DNA from: Juglans regia
Lineage: Eukaryota > Streptophyta > Magnoliopsida > Fagales > Juglandaceae
DNA: 64,000 nt
Direction: 5' to 3'
Assembly: GCF_001411555.2 (NCBI RefSeq)
Contig: NC_049909.1
Span: 11,043,485 to 11,107,484, forward strand
Shown: positions 1 to 12,100 of the stretch, in pieces
Layout of the letters: each line of letters starts with the position of its first letter
Position numbering within the stretch: position 1 is the stretch's first letter
Notes under the pieces: model-generated
Told to the model about the DNA's origin: nothing
What the model saw: the letters and a program-made list of their open reading frames with translations, nothing else
Databases searched by the model: none
Program-made: the position numbers and the translations under genes

Positions 1-1200
1 CATGAATTTTAAGTTCAAATATCACTTTTAAGCTTTAAAAGAACAAAAAAAAAAAAAAAGGATTAATAGATATATCATACAAAATATAAAAAATGTTATT
101 TGCCTTTTTTTTTAAAGAAAAATTCTTCTTATTACCCACTATTAACAATTCCACATTCCACACTTTATAAAAAACACTCTCACATCCTATGCAAAATACC
201 TCATCCTATGAAAAAACTATAGGTATGGGATATGAGAGTAAATAGTGACTAATGCATGACATTCTAATTTTTTAAGTCTTTCATGTTCTACCAGTAGATA
301 TTCTATTTACTATATTTATCCATTTAGTAAATGAAATAAGTTAACATAAGAATGTAGACTTTGGTTTAATGTAAAACAACAATCTTGAGGTGTTTATCTT
401 TTGAAAGAAATATAGACCTTCATTCATTTATCTACAATTTTAGAAAATCTACAATTTTTATGTTCTCTTTTAGGGCTTCTTTCTTTTTATTTTTTATTTT
501 TTATTTTTATTTTTAATGGCAAAATAGATAACACAATTTTTTATTATAAAAATAAACTTGGTTATTAAAAGTTTTAAATATTGTATCTCATAAATTTATA
601 TAACTTTTAATGCATGAAACTTTATTCTGCATTATTATTATTAAATAAAATTATAATTTTAAATCTACTCCTATAAATCATGTCAACGAATATTTCACTA
701 TATAATTATTAGATGACCATTGGTACCATAAAGCCAAATCAACCACTCCTCATTTGTTTTATTATTATGTAATGTGTATATATAATGAGATAAACTTATA
801 AAATAATATATCAAAGTAAACCACTAATTTCATTTTAAACAAATTATTAAATGAAAAAAAAAATTATTTAAAATCATAAAATTACCTGATTCAAATCTAT
901 AGCTCTCGGCATTAATGATATCTACTCTAATGAACGTTGAACTTAACTAGTTCTATGTGCAAATGAGGGTCTCAATGGTGATCAGAGATAATGAACTTTG
1001 ATATTTAATAAACTTTCTAATATTTATGTAAAATTAATATTCTTTTAGTTTTCCTAATGCATATGTTTTTAATTATCAACGTATGCATTTTTAGGTCAGC
1101 GACTTGGCACACTATATAAATAAATCTTAATATCAAATAACGTTTGTGAAGTTTCTCATTATTAATATAAAAATAAACCAAAGTAAAGAGATAGAAGATT
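1..1200. other. AT-rich non-coding DNA
   Basis: This stretch is rich in A/T runs and short homopolymers. No reading frame resembles a protein I know and no repeat boundaries are clear. I see nothing to annotate here beyond low-complexity A and T tracts, for example near 45-60 and 480-520. Confidence 0.5.
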
Positions 1201-1212
1201 AATTTACTCGAC

Positions 1213-1462
1213 AGTTGTTTTTTTTTAAGTCGGGAAACTTCTTCAAGGCAGGACCTTTCGGACCCACTCCTACAGAGTAAACTTTAAACCCGTGCACCGC
1301 ACCCTTGAAAGTTTCCCTACACAGAATTGATTAAATCACTGGCTTTTCACCAAGAAGTATGGCCCCAAATAATTATTTACACCTATGAGGGGTTGAACAT
1401 TGGACCTTGAAGGGAGTGTTTTCCTAAGATCAAAGCCTTCACCACTTGGGCCAACCCTTTGG
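1213..1462 (-). mobile_element. tRNA-derived SINE (Au-like)
   Basis: Read on the - strand, the element opens with an A-box-like GGCCCAAGTGGTGAAGGC (about 1453-1436), followed about 40 bp later by a B-box-like GGTCCAATGTTCAACCCC. That is the split RNA polymerase III promoter of tRNA-derived SINEs. A T run near 1220 on the + strand is the poly(A) tail of the - strand element. Flanks share AATTTACTCGAC (1201-1212) and AATTTTTACTCGAC (1463-1476), a target duplication with a small indel. The body resembles the Au-type SINEs of angiosperms; this family name is from memory, while the boxes, tail and flanking repeat are visible. It encodes no protein and depended on LINE machinery to move. Confidence 0.7.
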
Positions 1463-1970
1463 AATTTTTACTCGACCAAAATTTTGAAATCAAAACACTA
1501 ACATTGACACTCTTTTAAAAGCTCTAGATATTCTATAATGTCTTAGCAATAGCATTGGATTGGCACCATTTTATCTAAATATATTTTTTGCCTCTTGCCT
1601 ATCACACTCAAAATTTAACCCCACATTGAATTATCCATTTAAATTCTATATAAGAATAAAATATTATTTATTTTTAAATTTTTTATTATTTTTTTAAAAT
1701 TATTTTTAATCAAATAAAATATATGATTTTATTAATTTATAAGGTGCACTTTTTCTGCTAATTTTTTTTTTTTTTTTTGTAACATAACAATTATATCTTT
1801 CATTCTAACTAAATTCTCGTTTTTTGCTTATATTTTCAATAATTATTATTTGCAAGTGAGAATCTAACCATAAATATCTAAAATTCTATGAAGTTATTAA
1901 TTAACTTGTAAAAATTTCTCTTGTAAGCTGTAAGTTGTACTGTTTGTTGGGTGAAATAAGAATAAGACTC

Positions 1971-2162
1971 GGTTTGGATTCAATAATCACTCCAACTCAT
2001 TTCATTATCAAAATTTTCTCAAATTTTCATACAAAATATAATAAATAATTCAAAATTTTCAAATCTCAAGACAACAATAATATTAAAAAAATAATATTAT
2101 AATAATATTTTATTCAACTCATCTAAAATCATCTCAATTCATCTCATATCACTATTCAAACC
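1971..2162. mobile_element. Small MITE-like element, copy 1
   Basis: The element is bounded by GGTTTGGATT on the left and ATTCAAACC on the right, an imperfect terminal inverted repeat. The interior is AT-rich and made of repeated AACTCATCTCA-like words and ACAAAATATAATAAATAATTC. The same layout recurs at 2360-2573 and around 48970-49385, so it is a dispersed family. There is no coding capacity. The superfamily is not determined. Confidence 0.5.
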
Positions 2163-2359
2163 ACAACTAAAACGTAAAATGACTTTTCTACAATTGAGGT
2201 CAAACAATTGAGGTCAAATTTATTGAACCTCTTTAAGTTCCTATAGCTAAAAGTTAGAATAAATTCATCTTGTCCAATCCTATGAAAGTCAATATTAGCT
2301 TCCATTAGTTATTGAATGGATCTCGCTAACATATGGCTAAGTCAATACCAGATATAAGG

Positions 2360-2573
2360 CCTAGTTTGAATTCAAGATGTATGTTAACTTATTTCAATTC
2401 ATCTCATCTCACCATTATAATTTTCTCAAATTTACATACAAAATATAATAAACAATTTAACTTTTTCAAATCTCAAATTAACTTTTTTAAATTTTCACAT
2501 AAAATATAATAAATAATTCAACTTTTATTTTACTAATCACAAACCATCTTAAGTCATTTTTGAATCCAAACTA
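2360..2573. mobile_element. Small MITE-like element, copy 2
   Basis: The ends TAGTTTGAATTCA and TGAATCCAAACTA are inverted repeats of each other with one mismatch. Inside are the same CATCTCATCTCA-type words and ATAAAATATAATAAATAATTC seen in the copy 200 bp to the left. No coding capacity was seen. Confidence 0.55.
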
Positions 2574-3694
2574 CTCATTTATTTATTCATGTGCATTGCA
2601 TAGGTTTACAAATGAACATAATACTTATAGCATTTAATAATCCTATTTCTTTGTGATTTTTTCAGTGCATTATGATTTATTTTTTCCATTTAAAGTATAT
2701 AAGTATCCTAATTTATATTACCACACTTAGAGAAGTAAAATCTGCATAAGGGGCCTAATCACTTGAAGAGTATACATGAAGTTTACAACCTAAATGAAAT
2801 GAATGAATCATGTCAAATTTGTATGTTGATATTTGACTTATTTTCTTACATATGATACAAATAAATAAATAAATAAAGAGAAATACTTTAGTCTTAAAGA
2901 GATTTTACAAAAATAAATTTACAAATTGATATTGTTTGATGTGATACGTTAGATTGTAAAATTATTTTTATTACAATATAGATCTAATGTATTATATGAA
3001 ATTATGTCAATTTACGAGTTTATTTTTATGATTTTTTTTTATGACTATATCACTTCTTATAAATGAATATTACTATTTGATGGTGTACCGAATTATTCGT
3101 GAGAGAGAGTCAATGAATATTGAGATCTGATTTAAAGAGTATGATACGGTATGATACGGTGAGAAATTGTCAACACCTCAACAAGTCATATTTTATAATT
3201 TATTATGATTTTCTTAATAGTTTTAAGTGCAAGTATAATTGTTTTATGAATTTAGAAAAATTTTTCTCATCAACAATTATTTATTATTCTACACTCCATA
3301 TTTTATAAAAAATATCTTTATACTCTATGAAAAATATCTCTCTGTGAAAAAATTATAAGTGTGGAATGTGATATTTACTGTGGCCGATCTGTAAAATTTC
3401 TCATGAGTTGTTAAAGATAAAGTCAACACGATCCAAGTTCTATTCAACTCATTCGATTTCTCTACCAATTGAAAGTACAGAATTCTGCTAAGTTTTTTTA
3501 GATATCCGAATCCCTTTCAAGAATTCTAACAGAAAACATGACAAAATCAGTGTAAATTTAACAAATGGCATGAAATAAATGGAAAATGGGATAAAAATAG
3601 AAGGCTATATATGATTGTCCAAAAACAGATAGAATGGTACTTTTGTCAGCAGAATCCAAAGCAAGCAGGAACACAACCAAATTAGAAGGAAAAA
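2574..3694. other. AT-rich non-coding DNA left of the EDS1-like exon
   Basis: If the EDS1-like exon at 3928-4269 were intact, its second exon (lipase-like catalytic region) would normally lie here on the - strand. I read this strand and saw no GHSSGG-like lipase elbow and no long open frame. The only frame over 60 codons, on the + strand at 3120-3308, has no recognisable content. Confidence 0.5.
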
Positions 3695-3872
3695 GGCTAC
3701 TCTGTCTCTCCATTTTGTCCATTTAATTTGACCGTTGGTAAAATTTTTTTTTTTTTAACTTAATAATTAAGAAAGTATTTTTAAATATATTAATATATTT
3801 TTTAAAAATATTTAAATGTATTAAAAAAATAATAATAATAATTAAAAAAAAAAAAAAAAAAACAGAGTAGCC
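3695..3872. mobile_element. Possible short TIR element beside the EDS1-like donor site
   Basis: GGCTACTCTGT (3695-3705) and ACAGAGTAGCC (3862-3872) are an exact 11-bp inverted repeat bounding about 180 bp that is almost pure A/T in its right half. The core word TAATTAAGAAAGTATTTTTAA also occurs inside the two larger Mutator-type MITEs of this window, so it may be a short relative. No target duplication was found. It lies 55 bp into what would be the first intron of the EDS1-like gene. Confidence 0.4.
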
Positions 3873-3927
3873 CCACTCAATCAGAAGTAGAAAGAGATAC
3901 AGAACAAGACAATGACGCAGATTATAC

Positions 3928-4269
3928 CTTTTGTTGGAAATCCGAACTCCACAAGATCTTGTTCTCAAATCTCTGCAGAAAAGCTTTATTAACCTTGGCA
4001 ATTTCATCGGTGCCTATACTTCTGATCACAGAACGAAAAAGCTCGGCTTTGACTTCTGTCTCTCCAACTGGGTTTTTAGCAACCCAATCGTCCACAGACC
4101 AAGATCCTGCTGGAAAGCTGAAAATGACTGTAGAAACAGGGAATTTCTCTTGAATAAATGGCTTCTCTGGAGACTTCTGAGATTCGGTGGCAGAAGAGCA
4201 AGCTTTCTGGATCAGCTTCTCATCCATTTCGATGACGTCTCCGAGCCTAAGACTTCCATCACTGGCCAT
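3928..4269 (-). pseudogene. EDS1: EDS1-like first coding exon, orphan
   Basis: EDS1 is a lipase-fold immune regulator that pairs with PAD4 or SAG101 downstream of TIR-type NLR receptors. This open exon encodes 114 residues in the style of the EDS1 N-terminus: an early ACSSA segment, then the FSFPAGSWSVDDW strand, GETEVKAELF, RSIGTDEIAKVNKAFLQRFE, ending ...DFQQK. The start was taken at 4269 because the context is AAACCATGG; an in-frame ATG eight codons upstream lacks similarity. The exon ends in phase 0 at a good donor (AAG|GTATAA). No exon with the lipase core or the C-terminal EP domain was seen between 3927 and 1. Either the gene is truncated to its first exon or a very long intron carries the rest beyond the window. 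A pyrimidine-rich tract (about 4466-4512) lies upstream. The frame itself has no stop. Confidence 0.65.
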
Positions 4270-4547
4270 GGTTTTGAGCTCTTTCTTCTGCAATTTTACC
4301 GGTTCAGATTGAAAGAATCAGTTTGAAGTTGCAGAAAGTACCCTTATCCTTTAAATTATCTATATTGGGTGTTCAGCAGATTATAAGAAGGTGAAGAGTT
4401 AAAAAAATGGGCGAGTTTTTTGAGATATTTTTTCCTTGTAAATGGAGGAAGCATCCTACAACTTGCTCTTTTACTTTTTCTTTTTCTTTTTCTTTTCTTT
4501 TCATTTTCTTTCTCTTGCCCTGCCCCTCGACGACGAGCTGCTTGACG

Positions 4548-6958
4548 TGAAGGTCTCGTTGGATTCCTGACCCACCTTGTTTGACGGAGTTTTATTAGGG
4601 TATGCTTGTTCGAGAATATAATTATTTTCAGACATTCTTATGTATATCCTCTTGGTTGTACGCTCTCAGAGTTTTGTTTATTCAAATATTATATTTTATC
4701 TCTAAATTTTAAAAACATCTACTTAAATAAACAGTAAATAAATAATGTGAAATTGACAATAAACAATTTTAAACAGTAAATGAACATTACAACTTCATGT
4801 GAACAACGCAAAATCTTAAGGATTCAGGTACTCTATAAATACCGTGAGACTCACATTTTTTTTAAATCTTAAAAAGTTAAAACTATCTCAACTTATTTTA
4901 TTATTTAAATATACATTTTTTTTACAAACTATTAATCTAATCTTAACTCAAAAAATCTCATTACTACTTGAAATATTTCATCTCATATCATCTCATATGA
5001 ACTGTATATTCAAATCGTTAAACTACTTAATTATTATTTATAAATTATTTACACTATTATTACATTATTATTTACAGATAATTTGAGATAATCTAGGCTA
5101 TATATGAATATCAAGATCATCCTCCATCTCAAACTAATCATTGATGGAATCTACTACTTTTTCAACTTTTCATAAAAAGTTAAACTTATCTCAACCTATT
5201 TTATATATTCAAACACATATTTCAATCTATTTACATTTCAACATGTCTTAATAGAACTCGTAAAATATTATTATTTATATATCAATTCAAATCATCTGAG
5301 ATTATCTCAACATCCGCAGCCATAGTATTTAAGTTTTTGGTTTTTAGGATTTATTTCACTTGAACGATCTGTAGTTAACTAATTATAAGCAAGTTATGGA
5401 AAGAAAAAGAAAATAAGCAATGGTTGCCGGTTGGACATGGAAAAAATATTACTTATCTATTTTTATATTATTATTTTTGTGACTTCAAAAATTCAAATAA
5501 GAAGATGCTAAATAATTTTTAATTAAATTATATCACATCAATAGATTTAAAAGATTGTTTTTTTTTTTTGAGAAATAAAAAATAATAATTAAAACAATAG
5601 TAAATAGTATATTTTATTAAAGATGAAATAACTATTCAATCACAAGTTGTGCAAACTTGACAATCCATAATTCTTTCCTCCATGATTTGAGTTGACTCGT
5701 TAAACTGTATTACTACGGGGAAAATACAACTGGAAAAGGACAATGCTAGGGCCATCTAGACAGTAGGCATGTCCAACTTGAACATACACGGTCCGGACAC
5801 GGGTATGACACCTAGGTCCCTGGTTTTTATATAATTATTATTATTATTATTTTTTTAAATCATCAAACTCTAGTTACCTCACCCCTGCTCCGCAATGCAT
5901 CTCTTGAAATGCATCTCTCTCTCACCGTCTCCTTCGGAAGAGCTTTTGCAACATCTCTCTCTATGTAACCCCTGATCTTGTGGTGAGATTTTTAAAAAAT
6001 AATTTTTAAAAAAATAATAAAAATTACTGTTTATTTTAAAACTTTTTACTTCTATATCCAAGATATAAAATTCTACGTTATGAAATAAAATGTGATTTGA
6101 GAATAAAAGAGGTTTACAGCAGAAAATATCAAATCTTAAAATAAAAAGGTCTCTCATAGAATTAAAACTCTCGTGCTTAGACTTTCGTGCTCTTCCTTTT
6201 GGACCATGTCTGTCTTGACGTGTTCTGCTCATTTAGTTCCTGTAGGGGAAAAGACATACATAAAAACTAAAATAAGTCGAATGCTCAGTAAACATTACTT
6301 TATACAGTTAAAATATACTAACATAGATTTTCATTCGTGCATTCATCACTCCATACATGCTATACGTACATAAGATATACATTCGTTTTGGAAACATCAC
6401 TAGGAGGGGTTTTTCTTTAAAAAATGATTTTTTTTTTCGTAAAACATCTCCCATCAGTGCCTTCATTTCTCAAAGAGTTCGATGCATTCATACATTTTTA
6501 CATTCTTTCTTATCATTTTCTTTAGCTGGTACATACTGTTACACCTCGTGTGTTGGGATTATCGGTCTTCCTTTGAACTTGGATTCTGTCCGTGACCACG
6601 AGTTGGGAATCTCTTTCAGTCAAGGGGCAGCACTGTGTGCACTACTACTACTATTTACTCGGAATTGCAATCTACCTAGTCCTTTAGTACTATCATTCAT
6701 TCATATGACAGTTACGTATTTTGATGCATTGAAACATTCATTTCCTTTCAGTCCTTTCCTTTTAGTTCAATCATTTCCTTTTCAGTCCTTTTCATTTAAC
6801 AATTCATTTATGGAAAAACATTATTTAAAAGCATGAGCTTAAACATAATCTTTCATAGCATCCATAAAACATCAATTCATAGGAAGATTTTAAAATACTT
6901 TTTTCGCATCTTTTAAAGCATCACTGAAAGCACGAGGCATAAGCCTCACATCTCATTT
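4548..6958. repeat. 2.4-kb duplicated block, copy D1 (uninterrupted)
   Basis: From TGAAGGTCTCGTTGG at 4548 to CACATCTCATTT at 6958 this block is nearly identical to 8279-9063 plus 15506-17840. It is AT-rich at the left and at the right carries LTR-like text (for example TCAGTAAACATTACTT and AAGCACGAGGCATAAGCC). D1 lacks the LINE, about 100 bp found in the other copy near 15893-15995, and the 684-bp tandem duplication. Reading frames such as 5879-6232 (-) and 6357-6836 (+) recur in both copies but resemble no protein, so they are not called as genes. Confidence 0.8.
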
Positions 6959-6964
6959 AACAAT

Positions 6965-7663
6965 GGAAAATGCTACATGCCCCGCTGGGAGCTCCCGCTG
7001 GGCCTGTAGCATTTATTTATTTATTATTTTTAGTTTTTTTATTTATATAGATATTTTTAATAATTTTAAATATTTTAAAAAATAAAATAAAAATTATAAT
7101 ATTATTAAAAAATATTTTCTTAATCACGAAATAGAATAAAAAATAATATTTATTCAACTTCGTGATTAAGAAAGTATTTTTTAATGATTTTTTTTTTACT
7201 TTCTGATTAAAGAAATGTTTTTTAATGATATTTTAAATTTATTTTATTTTTTAAAAATATTTAAAAGTGTAAAAAAACCTATATAAAAAATAAATTAAAA
7301 AAATACACATAGAAAAGTACATAATAAGCCCAACGGGAGCCCCCAACGGGGCTGTAGCATGTCCATTTTAAATATTTAAAAAAATCATAATATTGTTAAA
7401 AAATACTTTCTTAATCATGAAGTAAAATAAAAAATTATAAAATATTTTTTATAATTTTTTATTTTACTTCGTGATTAAAAAAATATTTTTTAATATATAT
7501 TTTTTTACTTTCTAATTAAGAAAATATTTTTTAATAATTTTTTAAATTTATTTTATTTTTTTAAAATATTAAAAGATATATATAAAAAATTATTTAAACA
7601 AAACACATTAAATAATACTACAGCCCCCAGCGGGAGCTCCCACCGGGGGCTTTAGCATCACCC
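6965..7663. mobile_element. Mutator-type MITE, copy 1, with 9-bp TSD
   Basis: TTTAACAAT occurs exactly on both sides (6956-6964 and 7664-7672), a 9-bp target duplication as made by Mutator-like transposases. The termini are GGAAAATGCTACATGCCCCG on the left and, read inward from the right, GGGTGATGCTAAAGCCCCCG; similarity continues through GGGAGCTCCCGCTGGG for about 46 bp. The interior is AT-rich and has a second GC-rich CCCAACGGGAGCCCCCAACG motif near 7329-7348, so the element looks internally repeated. No transposase is encoded. A relative with the same ends lies at 56281-56972. Confidence 0.85.
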
Positions 7664-7672
7664 TTTAACAAT

Positions 7673-8278
7673 AGGTGCAAATTGTTACTGTAATTATTCT
7701 GTTAAAAAAAATAAGATCATGATTTTATGGTACAAGTAAAATATAAGATATAATCAACCAAAATCTTCTTATAAAAAGGAAAAAAGAGTTAAAAGTCTAC
7801 CACTAAAAAGTAGAAACTTTACTATAAAAAATGCCAAGGCAAATGGCTAGACAGTGCTTAACTAAATAAAGCACCTCTAAAGTTAAGAATTTGTACCTAT
7901 AAAAATTGAGAGGAGACTTTAATAACTAATTTAGATACTAAGGTATTAAGTATTTTTAAAATATTTTACTATTATTTATTATTTTATTATTATTTATTAT
8001 TAACTTTTTACTAATATTTATTACTTTTTAACTAATATTCACAAAATACAATACCTCCCTGTACAAAAGGCAACCTAAATCCACAGCCCCACCGAGAGGG
8101 CTTTTGACCAGAATTTGTATACCCATAATAATGTAGAGTTGATTGATGCAGATGGTAGCGGTTGGCATATTGTGGCTTTCGGCAGACAAGTCTTTTGCGG
8201 TTGAATTTAATGGATCCGAAGCATAGAAGGCCATCGCCTGGTGAACACAACATGGTTGGTTCTAATCTTGGTCATACT
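7673..8278. other. Spacer between duplicated blocks
   Basis: AT-rich DNA to about 8040, then a more balanced 200-bp patch (8040-8240) with overlapping short frames on both strands that I could not match to any protein. It may be a captured gene fragment, but nothing in it supports a name. Confidence 0.35.
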
Positions 8279-9063
8279 TGAAGGTCTCGTTGGATTCCTG
8301 ACCCACCTTGTTTGACGGAGTTTTATTAGGGTATGCTTGTTCGAGAATATAATTATTTTCAGACATTCATATGTATATCCTCTTGGTTGTACGCTTTCAG
8401 AGTTTTGTTTATTCAAATATCATATTTCATCTCTAAATTTTAAAAACATCTATTTAAATAAACAATAAATAAATAATGTGAAATTGACAATGAACAATTT
8501 TAAATAGTAAATGAACATTACAACTTCATGTGAACAACGCAAAATCTTAAGGATTTAGATACTCTATAAATACTGTGAGACTCACACCTTTTTTAAATCC
8601 TAAAAAGTCAAAACTATCTCATCTCATTTCATTATTTAAATATATATATTTTTTTACAAACTATTCATCTGATCTTAACTCAAAAAATCTCATTACTACT
8701 TAAAATGTCTCATATCATCTCATCTCATCTGAGCTATGTATTCAAACCGTTAAACCACTTAATTATTATTTATAAATTATTTACACTACTATTACATTAT
8801 TATTTACAGATAATTTGAGATAATCTAGGCTATATATGAATATCAAGATCATCCTCCATCTCAAAACTAATCATTGATGGAATCTATTACTTTTTCAACT
8901 TTTCATAAAAAGTTAAACTTATCTCAACTTATTTTATATATTCAAACACATATTTCAATAAAACTCGCAAAACATTATTATTTATATATTAATTCAAATC
9001 ATCTGAAATTATCTCAATATCCATAGCCATAGTATTTAAGTTTTTGTTTTTTAGGATTTATTT
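8279..9063. repeat. Duplicated block copy D2, left part
   Basis: This matches 4548 to about 5350 with scattered substitutions and small deletions. It ends in TTTTTAGGATTTATTT (9048-9063), which is repeated at 15490-15505 on the far side of the LINE. In copy D1 the same sequence occurs once (about 5340-5356) and is followed directly by text that in D2 resumes only after 15505. Confidence 0.85.
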
Positions 9064-9136
9064 ATTTATTTATTTTTATAAGCAAGATTATATTGAAGTA
9101 GAAATAACATTACAAAGTAGTCTAGGTAACTGGAAA

Positions 9137-12100
9137 TTAACAAAATACATCATTGTTGGGAGGATCCTTCCCACTATGGAATTTGAGAAGTGATGGCGGA
9201 ATTTGGATATGGGGAATATTGCCAAAGGCTTGCGCTGCCACTGCCCAATGCGCTAAGTTATGCGCTCATCAATTTTGAAATCGATGAATTTTTCTTACCT
9301 TCCATTCCTTGAAATGGTCGAGGTTGTATCTGATGTCGTTGATTATTGGACTCATGATCCATTCTTGAATTGCCGAGACATTGGAGATTGCTTGGATAGT
9401 GACTTTTGAGTCGCCTTCTAAGATTATTTTGTCAAGCTTCAATTTTTCTGCTTCTTTTACAACCATTAAAGCTGTAGATGCTTCTCCAACATTTGCGCTT
9501 ACCTTGCTAATAAGATATGTTTTTGCAAAAATTAACTCCCCGTTGTCCGCCCAACAGAGAGCTGCAAGGATAGATCATTCCTTCCTCGTGGCTACGTCGA
9601 AAGTGATTAGATAAAATCCATCAGGTTGTCTTTCCTCATATTCCTCAATCTGATTTTCTTGTCTTGCCCATGCTCTTGAGTGCTGTTTAAAGGACTTAAA
9701 AACAGTTTCAACATACATAGAAATTGAGGGAATTACAACTTCATGTTCAAGCTAATTCCTCAGGAACCAGATATGATCCATTGCCACTGTTGCAAAAATC
9801 TGGAAGTCATGTATCTCTTTTTCAGGAATTTTTAGACTGTCAAAAGGGTTAATGATGATGCTGATCTAGTCTGATATCAGTTGACTTGCAAAGAGGGAGG
9901 TATCAATTGGCCACTTTGACTATCTCCACATTACTCAAGAGAAAATGCAATTAAGAAATAGATGGGGGAGATCTTTAGGTTCTGTTTTGCAAAGAGGACA
10001 ACGGATTTGATCTTCATCAAGAAGAATTACATTATTGACCTTGGTTTTTGTTGGGAGAATGTTATGACTAATTTTCCAAAGGAGCAATTTTAATCTATCC
10101 TGAATCTTCATCTTCCAGAGGGATTTCCAATTGATCGGCAAATTCCTGGTAGAAGGAGAATCATTTTGATGAACTAAGGTTGCATAGGCTGACTTAACAG
10201 AAAATTTTCCAGAGGCATGATGTTTCCAATTGACTTTATCAGAAATGTGTTGGAAATTGTGGTCTGCTAATGGAATTTTTTGGATTTCTCTGGTGGCGTC
10301 TTCTGAGAATAGGGGTATTCAGGAGAAGGGTATTCCAACGTCTTGGCTGTTCTAAGATGAGCTCCGAAACAATCATGGAATGATCAATAAAAGTATTATC
10401 AGGATGAGATTGAGGGATATTGGTTGAAAGAGTGGGAATCCAAGGATCAATCCAAACTCTTGCAGTAGCTCCATTATTGATCTGATAACAAAAACTGGAA
10501 TTTAAGAAATCCCTTTGCTTTAGAAGACTTCTCCAGAGCCTGGAATCCGAAGACTTTGGGGCGACCTCGAGGAAAGAGTTTGATTTTAGATATTTTTTTG
10601 AAAGAATTTCTTTCCAAAGGCTATTGGTTCCATTGATGAAAGTCCATGCAAGTTTGGATATGAGAGCAGAGTTAAAAATGACAGTTTGTTTCAAGCCCAG
10701 ACCACCCATAGATTTGGGGAGACAGATTGAATTCCAAGATTTTGGGGTAAACTTCTTTTTTTGGTTATCATCATAACCCCACCAAAACCTCCTCAGCATA
10801 GTGTTAATTTTTTTTGCCGTTTCCTTGGGAAGGAGAAAAGTGGACATAACGTAAGATGGTAAGGAGCTCACCATTGACCTAATGAGGACAGTTTTTGAAG
10901 CTTGTGAGAGAATTTTTGTCTTCCAACCTTGAAGTTTGGATTTGATTTTTTCAATGAGCTCGGAAAGGCATTTATTTTTTTCAACACCATTATGGAGGGG
11001 CATACCCAGATATTTAGAGTTTGGAGGTGAAATTTTGAAATCAAAGAAAATTTTGACATCATTGATGTAATTAGAACGAATGTTAGCACTGAAATGAAGA
11101 GATGATTTCTTGTGATTTATATTTTGCCCAGACCAGGAATTATAAGTGGAAATACAATCAGCAAAGGCTTGGGCAGTATGAGCATTAGCTGTAACAAAAA
11201 GGAAAAGATCATCAGCAAAGAGCAAATGAGATATGGAGGGTCCCTCTCTTGAAAATTTTATTTCTCTGAGACAACCAAGATTTTCTTTGAGAGTGATGAG
11301 TCTAGATAGTACTTCCATGCCAAGTGAAGAGGAATGGAGATAGAGGATCGCCTTGCCTTAAGCCTCTTGAGGGATGAAAGAAACTGTGTGGAGAGCCATT
11401 GATGATGATTGAGTAGGAAACAGTAGAAATGCATTCTTTAATCCAATTGATCCATTTGTGGTTGAAACCAATGTGATGAAGAACATCCAAAATGAATGAC
11501 CATTCCATAGAATCAAAAGCTTTGGCCATATGAATTTTTATAGCCATAATGCAAGTTCTGGTTCTTCTTTTTTTTCATGAGGTGGAAAATCTCTTGTGCC
11601 AAGATTGTATTTTCTTGAATAAGTCTGTTTGGCAAAAAGGTAGATTGATAAGGGGAAATGATGCTTGGAAGAATAGCCTTAAATCTATTGGCAAGGATTT
11701 TTGCTATAATTTTATAGCAAACATTTGAAAGGCTAATTGGTCTGAACTGATTGATATCATTTGGATTTTCCAACTTGGGAATCAAAACTAAATTTGTATG
11801 ATTAAGCTCTTTTAACAAATTCCCATGGATGAAGAAATTTTTAACAGTAGCCAAAACATCAGATTTTATGATTTCCTAGAATTTTTTGTAGAAAAGTCCA
11901 GTGAAACCATCAGGACCTGGAGCTTTTGAGGAGGGAAGAGCTTTAACAATAAGGAAAATTTCTTCATCAGAAGGGATATGACAAAGGTAGTCATTTTCAG
12001 CATCAGTGATTTTTCTCGGGAAAAGTTGATTCATATTGACCGCTAGAGAGGGATTAGAAGAAGTGAAAATATTTTGAAAATGTTCCAGGATGGAAGCAAA

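Noticed and set aside
5879..6836. Recurrent frames also found at 16205-17724.
   Set aside because: The same frames recur because the block is duplicated. They differ by stops and shifts between copies, resemble no protein, and both strands are open, as in LTR DNA.
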